Assembly (NCBI GenBank): GCA_030272155.1
Contig: CP126207.1
Coordinates: 186,001-250,000, forward strand
Origin: Tetradesmus obliquus
Lineage: Eukaryota; Chlorophyta; Chlorophyceae; Sphaeropleales; Scenedesmaceae
DNA: 64,000 nt
Reading direction: 5' to 3'
Part shown: piece by piece, positions 1 to 12,291 of the stretch
How positions within the stretch are numbered: the stretch's first letter is position 1
Layout of the letters: every line of letters starts with the position of its first letter
Translations under genes and position numbers: made by a program
Notes under the pieces: model-generated
The model's database searches: none
Told to the model about the DNA's origin: nothing
The model's input: the letters and a program-made list of their open reading frames with translations, nothing else

Positions 1-3000
1 ACGCCACGACAAAACAAACAGGCCGCACACCAGACCTACTGCGGTGCGTGCTGCCGTTTGCACCTGTGTGCTGTGACAAGCGACTACCAACCATTGCATC
101 ACAACCAGCACTTGCAGCAAGCTTTGGAAAAGCAAATACAGCCAACGGTTGACCCTCTTCACCCTTTGAAAAGAGCAAGAAAACCTAGCCTGACCTGGCT
201 ACCTGTGAAAACAACGACAGCTACAGCAACTGCTCTGCCTCTGCCCCTACCAGCAGCTATCGGTTGCCCCTTTTTGACCCTTTTGATAAGAGCAAGCAAA
301 CCTAGCATGATCTGGCTACCATCAGAAAGAGCTGCAACAACTGCTCTGCCTCTGCCCCTACCAGCTAAGATCAACGCCTGAGCCACTGCCCATTCAGTGC
401 TGCCCCGCTGTTGCCACTGAATGCTGCTGCGCTGCCACAACATGCTGGCGCCGGCGCAGTGTAGTAAGCAACGCCTCAGTGACTGCCCATTCAGTGCTGC
501 TCCACTGTTGCCATCTAGTGCTGCTGCGCTGTGCGCTGCCACAAGATGCCAAGCAGCTGGTGCAGCATAGTAAGCAAAAAGCACGCAGCAGAAAGCACAA
601 TAGCGACACCCCTTTGCCTTTGCCAATCAAAAGCAAGCAAGACAGGTGTGCATACCTCGACTCTTGGCTAAGGTGTGGCACTGCAGCGATCACTGGTTGA
701 CCCTACGTCAGCAAGCAGCAGCAGCAGCAGCAGCTGCTGCTATACCAAGGTATTTGAGTACAGCACAAACAGGCATGCCCATTCTGCACCAAGCCGGAGC
801 AGCACTGCTGCTGCTGCTTGCGTCACTCAACCAGTCAGCCATGCGCATAGCCTGCAACTGCTGGCCTCACCACAACTAGCCAGCGCAAAAAGACCGCCCG
901 CTGCTGTGAGGATGAGCGTGCTTGACTCCGCAGGTGAAAGCACAGCTTGGCGTCAGATGCAAGCACAGGTGAAAGCACAGGTGTGCAGCACAGCTTGGCG
1001 CAATCAGCAAGCACAGGTGTTAAGGTGGCGCCACGCAGGCAAAAGCACAGCTGTTGCGTCACTCGACAACCCCACCTGGGCTACATGCACAAACTCGCAA
1101 CCAGCTGCATGCACTTCAGGACGCCCTGCCTAGCGCTCACAGCCGCCACGTTATATGAATCACAGTCGCCTGGCTTCACGCACGCTCGATCACACCATGC
1201 ATCAAAGGCTGATCACTTTGCAGGAGTCAACAACTGCCAGAAAACAAAAGGCTGGCATGTCTTAACACTTCTTGTGTGCTGTTGTGTGCTGTTGTGAAAA
1301 CCCACAGAGCCCCTGCCTGCCTAGCCTGGTCTACCAGCGAGCACTGATTATGCATTCAATGCGCCTGCCTGTCTGCCTGATTGTCTGCCCATCTGCCTGA
1401 GTGTCTGCCCCACTGCTTCTCCGGCTGTCTTTATATGTTTGTGCCAGATGCACGCGTGCTGCTGCTGTTCATATAGAGCAGCAAGCACTGGTCGCTACAG
1501 CCTACACGCCACGATGTGCTGCTACAGCCTACGTGCAAATAGGGGTTGCTACAGCCTACACCCGGTGCTGCTACAGCCTGCATGCCATGATGTGCTGCTA
1601 CAGCCTGCGTGCAAATAGGGAGTGCTACAGCCTACGTGCAAACATGGAATGCTACAGCCTACATGCAAACATGTGAGGCTACAGCCTGTGCTGCCACAGC
1701 CTACCAAAACACTGACTGCACCTGCCCTGCTGCTGCTGCTGCTGCACTGCGGCGTCAAAAGCAGCACAGTATCCGGAAAACAGCAAACTGTGCAGCGCCT
1801 GCAAACCGGCGCCAACACCAAGGGGTTTAGAGGGGGTTGAACCCTACCCCTAAACCCTAAACCATGATCAGAACTGTGGCACTTCACTGCCAATGATTCT
1901 TCATCAGGCCGGCGAGAAAGCAGCAAGTGCCGATTGTGCAGGCGCTGCTGGTGCCAGCTGCATCAACAGCCCATGCACCAGCAGCGCTGTGTCACTATGC
2001 GCCGGCGAGAAAGCAGCAAGTGCCGATTGTGCAGGCGCTGGCTGTTGCCAGCTGTATCAACAGCCCATGCACCAGCAGCGCTGTGTCACAATGCGCCGGC
2101 GCCGGCAATGCAGACTCAGGCAATGCTGGGACCTCATCGCCGCAGCGGCCGCCACGCACAACACAAGTGCGCAGACAGTAAACCGAGGCATGCGTTGTCA
2201 ACTGCCGCACATTACGAATGGTGCTGCAAACTGACTGACTGGCGAGCTCTGTGGTGATCCGTTCTGTGTCTGCGCGAGTGGTGCCGGCACACAGCACCAC
2301 ACCGCACAGTGCACAGACGATGCACTGAGCCCAAGCTCTGCCCCATGCAGCAGCAGGCGCACTGCACAGAGGCATGCAGCTGGGCCTGACAGCGCCAGCT
2401 GCTGGCGTGGCATGCCCAGAACTGACCTGACCTGATGTTGTTTCTGGCCTGCCTAGCTGCTGCTGACACTGTGATGCGCTGCCACAAATGCAACTAAACT
2501 ACACTACCTGGAATAGCATCACTGTGCGGGCATCTCGGCGCACAACACAGAGCAACAAAAAGCAACTGCCGCGAGCAACAACATCGTAATCAGACAGAGC
2601 ACCACGTGCCACGAGCTGCGCACAAAGCATAGGCACCCGCAGCAAACAGCATAGGAACCTGCAGCAAAAGCATAGGAACCTGCATCATTGCGCAGTCCCG
2701 TCCTCTGCTGACGCGCCGGCGCAAGTCTGGTGCGCAAGCCGATGCGAAAGTCAACAACAGACATGCAAACGTTGGACATGCAACAAGGACGCAGGACGCC
2801 CTTTTGAAGTGTGTTTTCGGCTGTCCTTTGGGACAGCTAGTGTGCCTGTACTGGCGCTGGTCGGCAGCGCGAAACACAAACATGAAAACCGGCGACCACT
2901 GGTGGCTGCAAGCGCATGCAATCGCGGCACGCGCAAGCACTCCACACAAAAGCAGCAGCAACAAATGCTCACAAACAACAACACCTACACCTGGCTCAAC

Positions 3001-3900
3001 GAAAAACAACATGCCGCTGTGTTACTGCTACTTTCCAGACGCTGCTTTGCTGTGCTGCCTCTGTGCTGTAGCTCCATCCATCACCGATGCTGGCCAAGGC
3101 AGGCGTTGTTTTCCACGTTGAAAGCAAGCCGGCATTAGCATACACACAAACACATCCTGGGAGATGCAGTTCAACTTTTCACATGCCTGATGCTGTGCAT
3201 GCGGCCTCGCGCCTGAACTGCTGCGCGCCCTAAACAATGCACGCAAGCACAATGTGCCAGTAGCTGTTGTCATGCGGCCCCGCGCCTGAACTGCCGCGCC
3301 CTAAACAACGCACTGCATGCCAGCACAACGCGCCACTAGCTGTCATGTCATGCGCGTCTCTTTGATGCCCTGTGCCAACCTTTCAACTGGTCTACACCAA
3401 AAACTCGTCAACACCAAAAAGCAAACGCCGGCACGCGCGCCAACCACAAACTCAAGAGGCAAGTGGCCAGCTGACAACACCTACACAGCTACCCATGCTC
3501 TTCACTCCCAGCACTCGACTCATCCATGCTGAGCAAGCAGCAGGTATGGTTGGCTACTGTTCTGCCGCCCCACGCACATAAAGGTTAGCATCGCAACCCC
3601 TGCTGCACCCCACACACGGCACCATGCTACAGCCAGATGCAGCATGTGTGTGTTAACTCCTATCCATCACCAATTAACCCAGAGCATTCCTGCCACCTGT
3701 GCCGGCTCAGCATACCTTGCACACCTGACATACACACACATACAACCCATCTCCCCGTCAACATATGCAGCTCTCGGCGCTGCACACACCAGCCAGGCAC
3801 AGCACATCAGTCGAAATGCACAAAAACACGCAATCATTTTCACATGATGCATGTGACGCAGCAAGAAACGCATGCAGCACTATGGCTGTGCAGTGCTTCT
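1..3900. other. Repeat-rich region, no recognised gene
   Basis: No open frame here shows a recognisable domain or a consistent exon series. The sequence is CAG/CTG-biased and built from short duplications. A motif starting gctacagcct recurs about nine times at 1495-1690. A 93-bp unit is repeated twice at about 1908-2095. A roughly 68-bp duplication lies at 3200-3345. A short telomere-like stretch (ccctaaacc) is at 1845-1863. Most open frames look like by-products of stop-poor repeats. Confidence 0.6.
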
Positions 3901-3959
3901 CACCACATCTGCTGCTGCTGCTGCACAGGTGCATGCAAAGCACACCATGTGCAATGCTT

Positions 3960-6900
3960 TCACCACATGTGCTGCTGCTGCTGCACAGGCGCATGCAAGG
4001 CAGCAGCCTGCTGCTGCAGCTCCAGGGGAGCCACCTCTGCAGCCACCCTGCACCAGCAGTCCTGCCCGAACTTGGCCTTCAGCGGCAGCAGCAGCTCAGC
4101 CAGCTGGCCGCTGCCGGGAGCAGCAGCAGCAGCGTGCAGCCGAGCCAGCGCCGCCACCGCCGGCTGCGCCTGCTGTGCGCTCATGCCCGCAGCAGCCAGC
4201 AGCAGCGGCCAGGCGCCGCAGTGCCCGGCCAGCGTGGTGTGTGCCAGCAGCAGTGCTGCTGTTGCCAGGGTGCTGCCTGGCAGGGCGGCGCAGTCGGCGT
4301 CCAGCAGCGCCAGCTCTGTCAGGAACATGGCAAGGCTCACGACACGCTCCATGGGGGGGCAGGGGCCGCAGGATGCTGCTGCCGCTGCCGCTGCCGCGGC
4401 GGCAGGGTGTGCGCAGGGCTGCTGCTGCTGGTCGGTTGAGGCGATGGCCATGGCAGCAAGAGTTGCCTGCAGGAGAGGAACAACAACAGCAGCAGCAGAG
4501 CATGGTGAAGGGTCAGTATGTGTGAGGAGACCATTTGCATGCAAGCGTGTGCTGAAATGGCGGCGGCAGGGTTTGCGCAGGGCTGCTGCTGCTGGTCGGT
4601 TGAGGCGATGGCCATGGCAGCAAGAGTTGCCTGCAGGAGAGGAACAACAACAGCAGCAGCAGAGCATGGTGAAGGGTCAGTATGTGTGAGGAGACCATTT
4701 GCATGCAAGCGTATGCTGAAATGGCGGCCATCAGGTGACGTGCATGGCTGCAGTGCAACAATTGTATTTTGCAATATACAATCACACGTACATTTGGAAT
4801 AAAGTAATCGTGCAATAGTAAACTGTCCACGCTTGCATGAGCTGCAAGGAGCGGCGTGGGGCACTTCGGCTTGAAATCGCCACAATGAACAACACAATTA
4901 ACCAACCAACAGCTGTACGTACACGTACAACAACGCACCCGAGTCAGCAAGTGCAGGCAGCCGTAGGGTGTGGGTGCCGCCAGCCTGGACCACAACCATA
5001 CAAGCAACCACAACAATCAACAATCAACAGCAGTCAACAGCAGCCGACGCACCTGCGTCAGCAGGTGCAGGCAGCCGTAGGGCGTGGGCGGGGCCAGCCT
5101 GAAGTCACAACAATCAAACAACCAGCCACAGCCAACAACCAATGTACCCACCAAACCCACGCACCTGTGTCAGCGGGTGCAGGCAGCTGTAAGGCATGGG
5201 CCAATCACACAACTAGCAACAGTCAACATCCAATCATCTAACGACAATCAAACGCACCTGTGTCAGCAGGTGCAGGCAGCCGTAGGGCGTGGGCCAATCA
5301 ACCAAAATCAAACAGCAGTCAACCACAGTCGACGCACCTGTGTCAGCAGGTGCAGGCAGCCGTAGGGCGTGGGCGGGGCCAGCCTGAACTCCAGCGCGTC
5401 CAGCAGCAGCCGCTCCACCCGCAGCAGGTCGGGCGCGCTGAAGCTGTGCGCAGCCACAGCCACCAGCTGCTCCACAGAGGGGGGGCGCACCTGGGGGCAG
5501 TGAGGTGCGGCGTAAGGGAAACAAAGCAGCAGGGTTTATGAGCTGTGTGTTTGCAGGAAGACACCAACCACAACAGCCACAGCCACCAGCTGCTCCAGAG
5601 AGGGGGGGTGCACCTGGGCGTGGTGCAAGGCGGCGCAGCACAAGGAAACACAGCAGTAAAGGATATCAGCAGAGTGCTTGCAAGAAGACAGCATAAGGGA
5701 GACATGGAGCACAACTTGAGGCACATCTGGTCAACTGCTGGGTTTCCTGCAAGCAGGGAGGAGCTTGGTGCATGCTTTGAATGCAGATCATGCTGCTGCC
5801 ACGCATGCTTGTTGCACTGTCCTTGCAGTTGTAGCACAGTGAGGAACCTCACAAGCTGCTTGTTTGGCACCACAGCCGTTGCTGAGGCAGGATTTCATCG
5901 ATTTCAAATAGGCGCGAGCCGCCGACGCACCTCCAGTTGCTTGGTTGCCAGGAACACGCAGCCCACCGCCACCAGCTGCAGCACGCAGCGCGGCACACCC
6001 TGCGGCAGCAGGCAAGGCGCAGCGCGGCAGGCAGCACACACACAGCAGGAAAACGAGGCAGTGGGTTGTCAAACAAGTGCGGGTATTTCTGTAATTCATG
6101 TATGTCATGCGGCACACCCTGCAGTAGGCAACAGCAGCAGGCAAGCCGCAGCGCGGCAGGCAGCAGACACAAACAGCAGCAAAACCAGGCAGTGGGTTGT
6201 CAAACAAGTGCGGGTATTGCTGTACTTCATGTAGCGCTTTGCCGGCTGCCATGAATTCAAATTGCTTGACCGTGCTGTCGGCACCTGGTTTGCTGCTTGC
6301 CGTCATGCGCCTGAGACGTGCTTGTGAAGGACACAGCTGCTGCTGAAACATTCAGCAACGTCCACAGACAGCAACAACGTGATGTGCCTCATCTGCTGCT
6401 GCTGAGCCTCATCTAAATCCTACGCCCTAGAACAACTGCTGCTGGCAGAAAGCGACGTACAGCGCTGCAACAAGTTGCTTGCCCAGCCCTCATTGCTGGT
6501 CCGCCCAGGAAGCCGGCAGCTGCTATGTGGTGTACGCAATGTGTCAGCTGCTGCGGAGAATCAAACCATAACACATCGCCTGCCCTCACCGCCGATGCTG
6601 CCAGGAACCTGTCCAGCAGCGCCATTGCACATGACAACACCTGCTGCTGGCAAACTAACAACTGCGTAACAAGTCAGCGTAACACGACCCATCCCTCACC
6701 GCTGCTCCCGCCAGGAACCTGTCCAGCAGCGCCACTGCTGTGTGCAGGCTCTCCTGCTGCAGCCCAAACTCCTCCGCCACCTCCACCAGCCACGACACAA
6801 CCACGGCGCGGGAGCCGGCGTCAACAAGCGAGCCGCTGCCGCTGTCGCTGCTGGCTGCTGATGCTACGGCTGGGTGCTGCTTTGTTGGCTGCTCGTTGTC

Positions 6901-7615
6901 GCGTTGAATCCTGCAGGACATGGCAGGTGGGTGGGTGAAAGGGCGAGTTTGTTTGGGTTTCCTGGACAGCTTATTGCAGTGGCAGGAGTGTAATTGTCTT
7001 CTTCTTGCAGGAAGCAGGCATAAGAGGCATTACATCCGCGTGTGCCTGCAGGTTCAGCAGGGCACTGGTCAGTGCGAACATGCAAGCCATTGATTCATCA
7101 GGCTGTGACCAAGGCAGGGCAGTGGCCACCGCTTGCAGGATACGCAGCATCGCGTCTTGGGTTGACTGGCTGAACACAACATGACTACTGTGTCAGTTTA
7201 CTGCCGCTTATGACAGTCAAAACAGGCAGGCATGGCGCAGTGGATAGTTCTCCTGCCAGCAAACGCAGAATTCAGTGGTGGTACAACAGAACTGCAGACA
7301 CTGCAGGGACAGCAACTGGACGGCCCAGAACGCCAGCTGCGGCTGCTACCGTTCAAGCTTCCGAACAAAAGCGATATTGTGATTTCGCGCGCACCTTATC
7401 ATCTCCGTGCACGCCAGGTACGTCGCAGCAGGGCCGGTGGGTTCCAACGACCCTGCCAGCGACTGCTGCTCGGGCGTGCAGGCATCTACCTCAGCCAAAA
7501 AGGCGCAGAAGCTGTCTCCGTCGTCTCCTTGAATGCAGGCTTGGCTGTACAGCTGAGCTGTGGTGGCTTCAAAGCCGTCCGAGTTGGTTTCCATAAGACA
7601 GGATCCCGCCAGCGT
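3960..7615 (-). CDS. A-type cyclin, copy A (minus arm of inverted duplication; 5' end unresolved)
   Basis: Mitotic cyclin, the regulatory subunit of a cyclin-dependent kinase. Exons in transcript order are 7615-7395, 6910-6700, 5999-5931, 5490-5338 and 4466-3960; the phases join without a frameshift and give about 386 residues from the first mapped exon. The cyclin box is clear: WLVEVAEEFGL and LLDRFLAGAA (exon 2), LQLVAVGCVFLATKQLE (exon 3), and a helix-4/5 exon ending FRLAPPTPYGCLHLL. The last exon carries the second cyclin fold (MERVVSLAMYLTELALLDAD in the twin copy) and ends HMW-stop. WLVEVAEE points to cyclin A rather than B. The canonical Asp before WLVEV is Ser here. Gln and Ala runs interrupt the C-terminal fold. 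No start exon upstream of 7615 was identified. Introns hold many partial exon copies, listed separately. Confidence 0.82.
4466..6661 (-). repeat. Exon echoes in the introns of cyclin copy A
   Basis: Partial copies of neighbouring exons sit inside introns. The 3' end of the cyclin-box exon (ALLDRFLA with its donor) recurs near 6600-6640, and a more decayed copy near 6490-6530. The 69-nt exon start recurs near 6105-6150. The 5' part of the 153-nt exon recurs near 5575-5640. Its 3' end with donor (PTPYGCLHLLTQ) recurs near 5262-5300, 5170-5205, 5056-5105 and 4940-4990. The start of the last exon (LAAMAIASTDQQQQ) recurs at about 4561-4636. Confidence 0.8.
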
Positions 7616-7812
7616 CTGCAGGAGAGCACAGCGCACATCCAAGCTTCAACAACGTGCGCATCATGCCGCACGTACAAGTTTCATGCACAATAGCTTGCTG
7701 CACAAGACGCAAATGGCCACTAAGCTTATGCACCAGCATGCTCGCGTGGATTTGCGCAGCTGGAAGCAGGCATGATCAGCGCATTTGAAATATTAATTGT
7801 TCCGCTCTCACC

Positions 7813-7935
7813 TGTGAGCTGCACATGCTTGCAGAGCGAGAAAAGGTGCACTTCTGCTGGTGCTGCCCACACTCAGTTGGTTGCTGGGGGCAGCCACACT
7901 GTTCTGGTTGCGCGATCATCATGATGCAACTCCTG
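7813..7935 (+). pseudogene. Decayed inverted copy of the 11.85-12.17 kb exon
   Basis: Read on the plus strand, this stretch shares blocks (gagctgcacatgct, gttggttgctgg) in the same order with the minus strand near 12100-11990. The frame is not kept. It extends the inverted duplication inward beyond the cyclin genes and shows that this arm lost its copy of the neighbouring gene. Confidence 0.5.
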
Positions 7936-8420
7936 TAAGTCCGGTCTTTCGTTTGCTGCTCACAGGCGCTCGACTATCTACACCCAGAGTCGGTTGGACC
8001 TGATCAGCTCGTGCAGCTTGTGATCTAAGCTACTGTTCTTATCAATCAATCAACTACTATGTACACTGCGAACGAAATGAGTGGGACCACTGGTGCTTTG
8101 CTGGCTCTAATGTAGCTGGAATCGGAGGGCCAGGGTGCGATGAGAACCCTGCCTACCGCAGCAGTGGCGAGGCAGGCGGATCTGCACAACCCAAAGGCCG
8201 ATAATGTTTCATTCATACATTCAAAGTAGTTCGTATTGACACCGGTGTAAATGAAGCATGTTGTCAGCTCGTACCTGATTACATTTTGGTTGCGGTTCAA
8301 TCCAGGAGGCGCCTTTTGTCGATGGCAGCGGCAGCAGTGCTGCTGGGAACCGTTTCTAAGCCAATCTGTTGCGACAGGTCTCATCATGATGCGAATGCAG
8401 CCGAAAATGCACACCACATC

Positions 8421-8450
8421 AGCAGCAAAGTGAGTGCTCACTTTGCTGCT
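8421..8450. repeat. Perfect 14-bp inverted repeat hairpin
   Basis: agcagcaaagtgag at 8421-8434 and its exact reverse complement at 8437-8450 are separated by 2 nt. A second hairpin lies 20 bp downstream (8470-8495). Both are in the non-coding centre of the cyclin palindrome. Confidence 0.8.
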
Positions 8451-8469
8451 ACATCGTCTTAATTTGACC

Positions 8470-8495
8470 AGTGGTCAAAGTGCGCTTTGACCACT
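8470..8495. repeat. Perfect 11-bp inverted repeat hairpin
   Basis: agtggtcaaag (8470-8480) pairs with ctttgaccact (8485-8495) across a 4-nt loop. Further ttgacca/tggtcaa words flank it. No function can be assigned; W-box-like TTGAC words occur in it, but that alone is weak. Confidence 0.75.
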
Positions 8496-8771
8496 TTGAC
8501 CACTGACTGCCTGCACTGGAGCCGCTTCCAGGACAACGCTAGTGGCATCTCCTTGCTGTTAATTGAGAGATTTTCCCGCCTGCTCTCAAGCTTCATGCTC
8601 CTGCAACCCACCACTTACTACAGCGCACCGCACTCTACTTGAATTCGAAGTCGCTCAGCTGCCTGCCGCACTGAGTGCACAACTGAGTTAGGGGCTGCTT
8701 GCCGTAGTGCAGCTTGCCAGTGCGCTAGAGTCACTGGCCGAATCCAGTGGATGGCTGATGGATCAAGTGGT

Positions 8772-8806
8772 TGCCCAATGAGCCTGTCATTGGCTCGAAA
8801 CGGGCT
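8772..8806 (+). repeat. Dispersed repeat R1, fragment
   Basis: A 35-bp piece containing gcccaatgagcctgtcattg and cgggc, matching the middle of R1 at 33594-33635. Confidence 0.65.
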
Positions 8807-9209
8807 GTGTTCCCGTCGTGTAACACACAAAGAAAGAAAAAAGTGCACAACTCCGCTGCCCAGCTGGCAGCGACAGCTGGCACGCTTCCAGCTGCACAGT
8901 TTGTTTGAGGGAAGGTAAGGGCCGTTCAGCTGGCGCTGGGGAGCCAATGTTCCGAACATTGGAGTCCAGGGGGCATCTAGCATTTTGCAGCATCCGCAGC
9001 CCTTCAGTTGTATCCTCTACACACATGCTCTTATCAAGTTAGCCTCGACTTACCCAGGAGCAGCAGAGCTGCCCAGGTAGTCGCTCACTCACTTGAGCAG
9101 CGGCTTGCTGGCCTTGTGCCCGGAACAGGTTCCATTCGGTATTCATCCTGAGATGTACCGTACTTTTGACGGCGTAGTGAGCGCGTAGTGAGCGCGTAGT
9201 GAGCGTGAT

Positions 9210-9236
9210 GATGGCGTTGATGCTATGGCTTGATGG
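9210..9236 (+). repeat. 27-bp exact match to the LINE 3' end
   Basis: Identical to 46723-46749 at the end of the LINE ORF. It may be a very short LINE tail fragment. It follows three copies of gcgtagtgagc at 9170-9205. No other LINE sequence is next to it. Confidence 0.6.
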
Positions 9237-9419
9237 CCATCCTGAGATGCATCGTATTGTTGACGGCGCAGTGAGAGCACGAGCTGACGTTACACTGCTG
9301 GCAGCAGCTGCTGCGTGGACTGCTGTATAGATCGGTGCTTCTGCAAGTCACCAGCTGCCGGCGGCGGCAGCAGCAGTTGCTGACCACCCAGTGGCATGCT
9401 GACAGGGCTTGCTAATCAA

Positions 9420-9960
9420 TGAGCTTGGCTGGAGCTGTGTTGCTGGCCTGGCGGGAGCACCAGCTGCAGCTGCAACAGCTGTGCACATATGGCTTGCTCC
9501 CCAGCTTCATCTTCCTGCAAGCCGTCAGCTGCCAGTGGTGGCAGCACTCCTGGACGGCTGCGGCTGCCTACCATGTGGCATGCAGGGCTTCAGAGGAATT
9601 GGTTGCGGCTGGTGCTGCATAAGAACGATTTTTGACACACACCGAGCCCTGAGGATCACAGTGGATGCTTAACTGTGGCTGGCGCTGTATTGACGGCGCG
9701 GAGGAGCACCAACTCAAGTCTGCGGCGTGGCCTGCTCCTCAGCTTGCTGCTCCTGCAAGCCGCCAGCTGCCAGTGGTGGCAGCACTCCACTGCCCACCTA
9801 GTGGCATGCTTGCAGGGCTGGCTGAAAAGTGAATCTGGCTGGCGCTGTGTTGCTGGCGTGGCGGAGCAACAGCTGAAAGTGCAGCAGCTGCGGCGTGGCC
9901 TGCTCCTTGAATTAGCACTCGCAGCTGCCAGAGGTTTGCAGTGCAATCTGCTGCATCTGT
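9420..9960 (+). repeat. Three degenerate direct copies of a possible coding unit
   Basis: Units at about 9424-9585, 9669-9815 and 9834-9935 share a plus-strand reading pattern (WREHQLQLQQL / LLLLQAASCQWWQHS-like). This resembles the exon-echo pattern of the resolved genes, so a real exon may lie here, but no complete gene was recognised. The surrounding 8.5-9.4 kb and 10-11.1 kb show nothing else I can name. Confidence 0.4.
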
Positions 9961-11845
9961 AAAGTACTGCCCTTTTACTGCATTTACGTCATGAAACCGC
10001 TGTTGTGTCTTTCCTGACAAAAATAACAGTCTCCCAAGGCCAGCTCCTGCAAGTCCTGCCAACAGTCCATCACACGTTTTCACTGCGCAGTGGCATGCCC
10101 ATTATGTCCGGTGAATGATAGGCACTTGCCTGTCATTCGGCAACCACTGGCGGTGTGGAGGTGGCGCTGCATCCGTCAACACCACGGCCAGCCTGCAGCG
10201 CAGCGCACATATATTATCTATGTGCCGGCCAGGATATCAACTTCTTTGCGCCTACAGGTGAGACCATCATGTTTTTGCTACGGTGCCATGCAGCTGGACA
10301 GCCGTGCCTGCATTGACAGCCCACTACTAGTGGGAGCGCTGGGGGACCTTGGGCAGGGGGTCTCCTGGACAAGCACTGCTTGAAGGTGCATGGATTTGTG
10401 TTTTTCATGTTACACTGTCCATCTACACATAGAAGCTCTTCAGAAGAGGCTCTTGCAGAGGGCCCCTAGGGCTTGCAGAGTGGGGCCGCTGGTTGTGGTA
10501 CCAGCCGGTGAGTGGCGCGCAACTTGCGCTTGTTGAATAAGACCGCCCAGTTTATCAGCCAATTCCGTGCTTGGGCAACCGCTGCAGCCACCAACACCGC
10601 TGTCAACGGCAGGTGGAGGCACAACGTATGAACGCGGGGTACTTCACCCACGTGTGTCGTGTTTGTATCATCCAAGTAGGATACAGACTTTCAGCGCCAG
10701 AGCGAGCTTCAGCCCTGCTTACATACTGTAAAATGAAAACTCTCCCTTTACAACGGCCACAGTGCCTCCTCAAAGAGCACACACTGCATAGACAACGCCC
10801 AAACTGCTGTCGTCTGTCACTGAGCTGCGACAGCATTGGGTTGACCCCAATCAATGGTTGCACAAGCGGCAGGACGACTCAGCTGCTGCCAATAGTGGCT
10901 GCGCTTACTTTTGAAGCTTGTTGTTATCAATAAGCACGTGGGCCCGGCAAGTCAGTTTGTGCAAATAGATGGTAACGCGGCGGTCAAACCAGCCCAGGCC
11001 TCTGTATGTCCTGGCAGACAGCACAACGGTGCTTCATGCCACTGTCTTTCATGCCACAGTTCAATGCATGGCGTTGACAGTGTGGCACAGCAGTTTTAGG
11101 CTGCTGCGGTTGCTGCTGCTGTGGTCGCTGCTGTTAAAATCCAGCATGTGACTTGCCGCATGTGCAGGCAGGGCAGCGGTACCGCTGCAGCGGCCGGTCG
11201 CTGCTGCCACAAGCATTGTAGCGCAGCCACTGCAGGCGTCCTGCCGTGCACTCTGCGGCATAGAGCATCGAGAGAGTTTGGGTGGGGGGCTGCTGGTCCA
11301 GCATTGCATGAAGGCGCGTAACCATGCAAGCACTGTATGCGTTTGTCCTCTAACAGGCTCTGCTCCAAGTTGGAGCCGTTCCAGCACTGCTGAGCTGCTG
11401 CCGTACTCGACTTACGCTGCCCACAAAGGGTTATCTCAACTGTGCAATCAGCCATGAATGTGGTACATTGCCCTTTCCATGATTTTGCAAAGGCAACATC
11501 TCCAGCTGCTCACAGGGCCCATGGCACACCATCAGTCACTCGGTGACGCAGTGGCAGTTTGTACTTCACAACTGCCTGCACTCCTGGCATACCCATTTGC
11601 AGCAGCAGAGGTCAAGCGACACCCAGCAGCACAAGCTGCTGCTTTGGAAACAAATTATCGATCTTTACAGCGTCAGCAGCAGATGTGGCGCCTTTGTTGT
11701 GTCATCCAACAGTCGATTTATAATCTAACAAGAGGTGACAGTGGGTGCATCCAAGTGCTGCATGCTTGCGCTCCATACAGCTGCGATCTTCAGTCAGTGT
11801 CGATCTTTATGTAAATTAGAGTGGAACAAGTTCTCTAGCGCTGAT

Positions 11846-12166
11846 CTACGGCTGCACAACATTGATAAGTCTCAACAGACTGGGTGTGGGTGTGTGTGCC
11901 CGGCAGTCAAGCAGCTGCGCATAGGCAGCGGACTCGTACCCATCTTTGACCAGAATACATAGTTTTTGACTGTACAGTCTCATAGCAGCAGCAGAATGAG
12001 CATCTCGTTCGATCACTGCTCCTCCAGCCAGCAACCAACCGAGCGCGAGCAGCAATGCACTGTCTCGCGCTCTGCGAGCATGTGCAGCTCTCAGGTAAGC
12101 CAAAGCAGCAGATACATGATAGATAGAGTTGCGCTGGCTGCATAGGTGGCTGATCGGCAGCAGCAC
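11846..12166 (-). CDS. Candidate exon of an unidentified gene, faintly TEDC1-like
   Basis: A 106-codon open frame on the minus strand has protein-like composition, including ARDSALLLALGWLLAGGAV. This faintly recalls the N-terminal region of TEDC1 (tubulin epsilon and delta complex 1), from memory only. A second minus-strand stretch at about 11134-11325 contains RLQWLRYNA and could be a downstream exon. The start, splice sites and end are not settled. It is adjacent to and divergent from cyclin copy B. A decayed relative lies in the other arm at 7813-7935, so one copy has been lost. Confidence 0.33.
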   Translation of the reverse strand: MLLPISHLCSQRNSIYHVSAALAYLRAAHARRARDSALLLALGWLLAGGAVIERDAHSAAAMRLYSQKLCILVKDGYESAAYAQLLDCRAHTPTPSLLRLINVVQP

Positions 12167-12291
12167 TGGCAGTGTGTAAGCCTGTAAGCCATTAGCAAAG
12201 CAGGCTCGGTGCCTCAGCGGAGTTCAAATACTTTGACCTTTCAAAATATCATCATAATAACTACTTGTTGATCCGCGTCACTGTTCTGCAG

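Noticed and set aside
3637-4689. A 350-codon plus-strand frame opposite the last cyclin exon
   Set aside because: It is antisense to the cyclin C-terminal exon and its echo; GC-rich codon bias keeps it open. The minus strand has the domain.
7228-7300. tRNA-like start (ggcatggcgcagtggatag)
   Set aside because: Resembles an A box, but no B box or cloverleaf arms follow at the right spacing.
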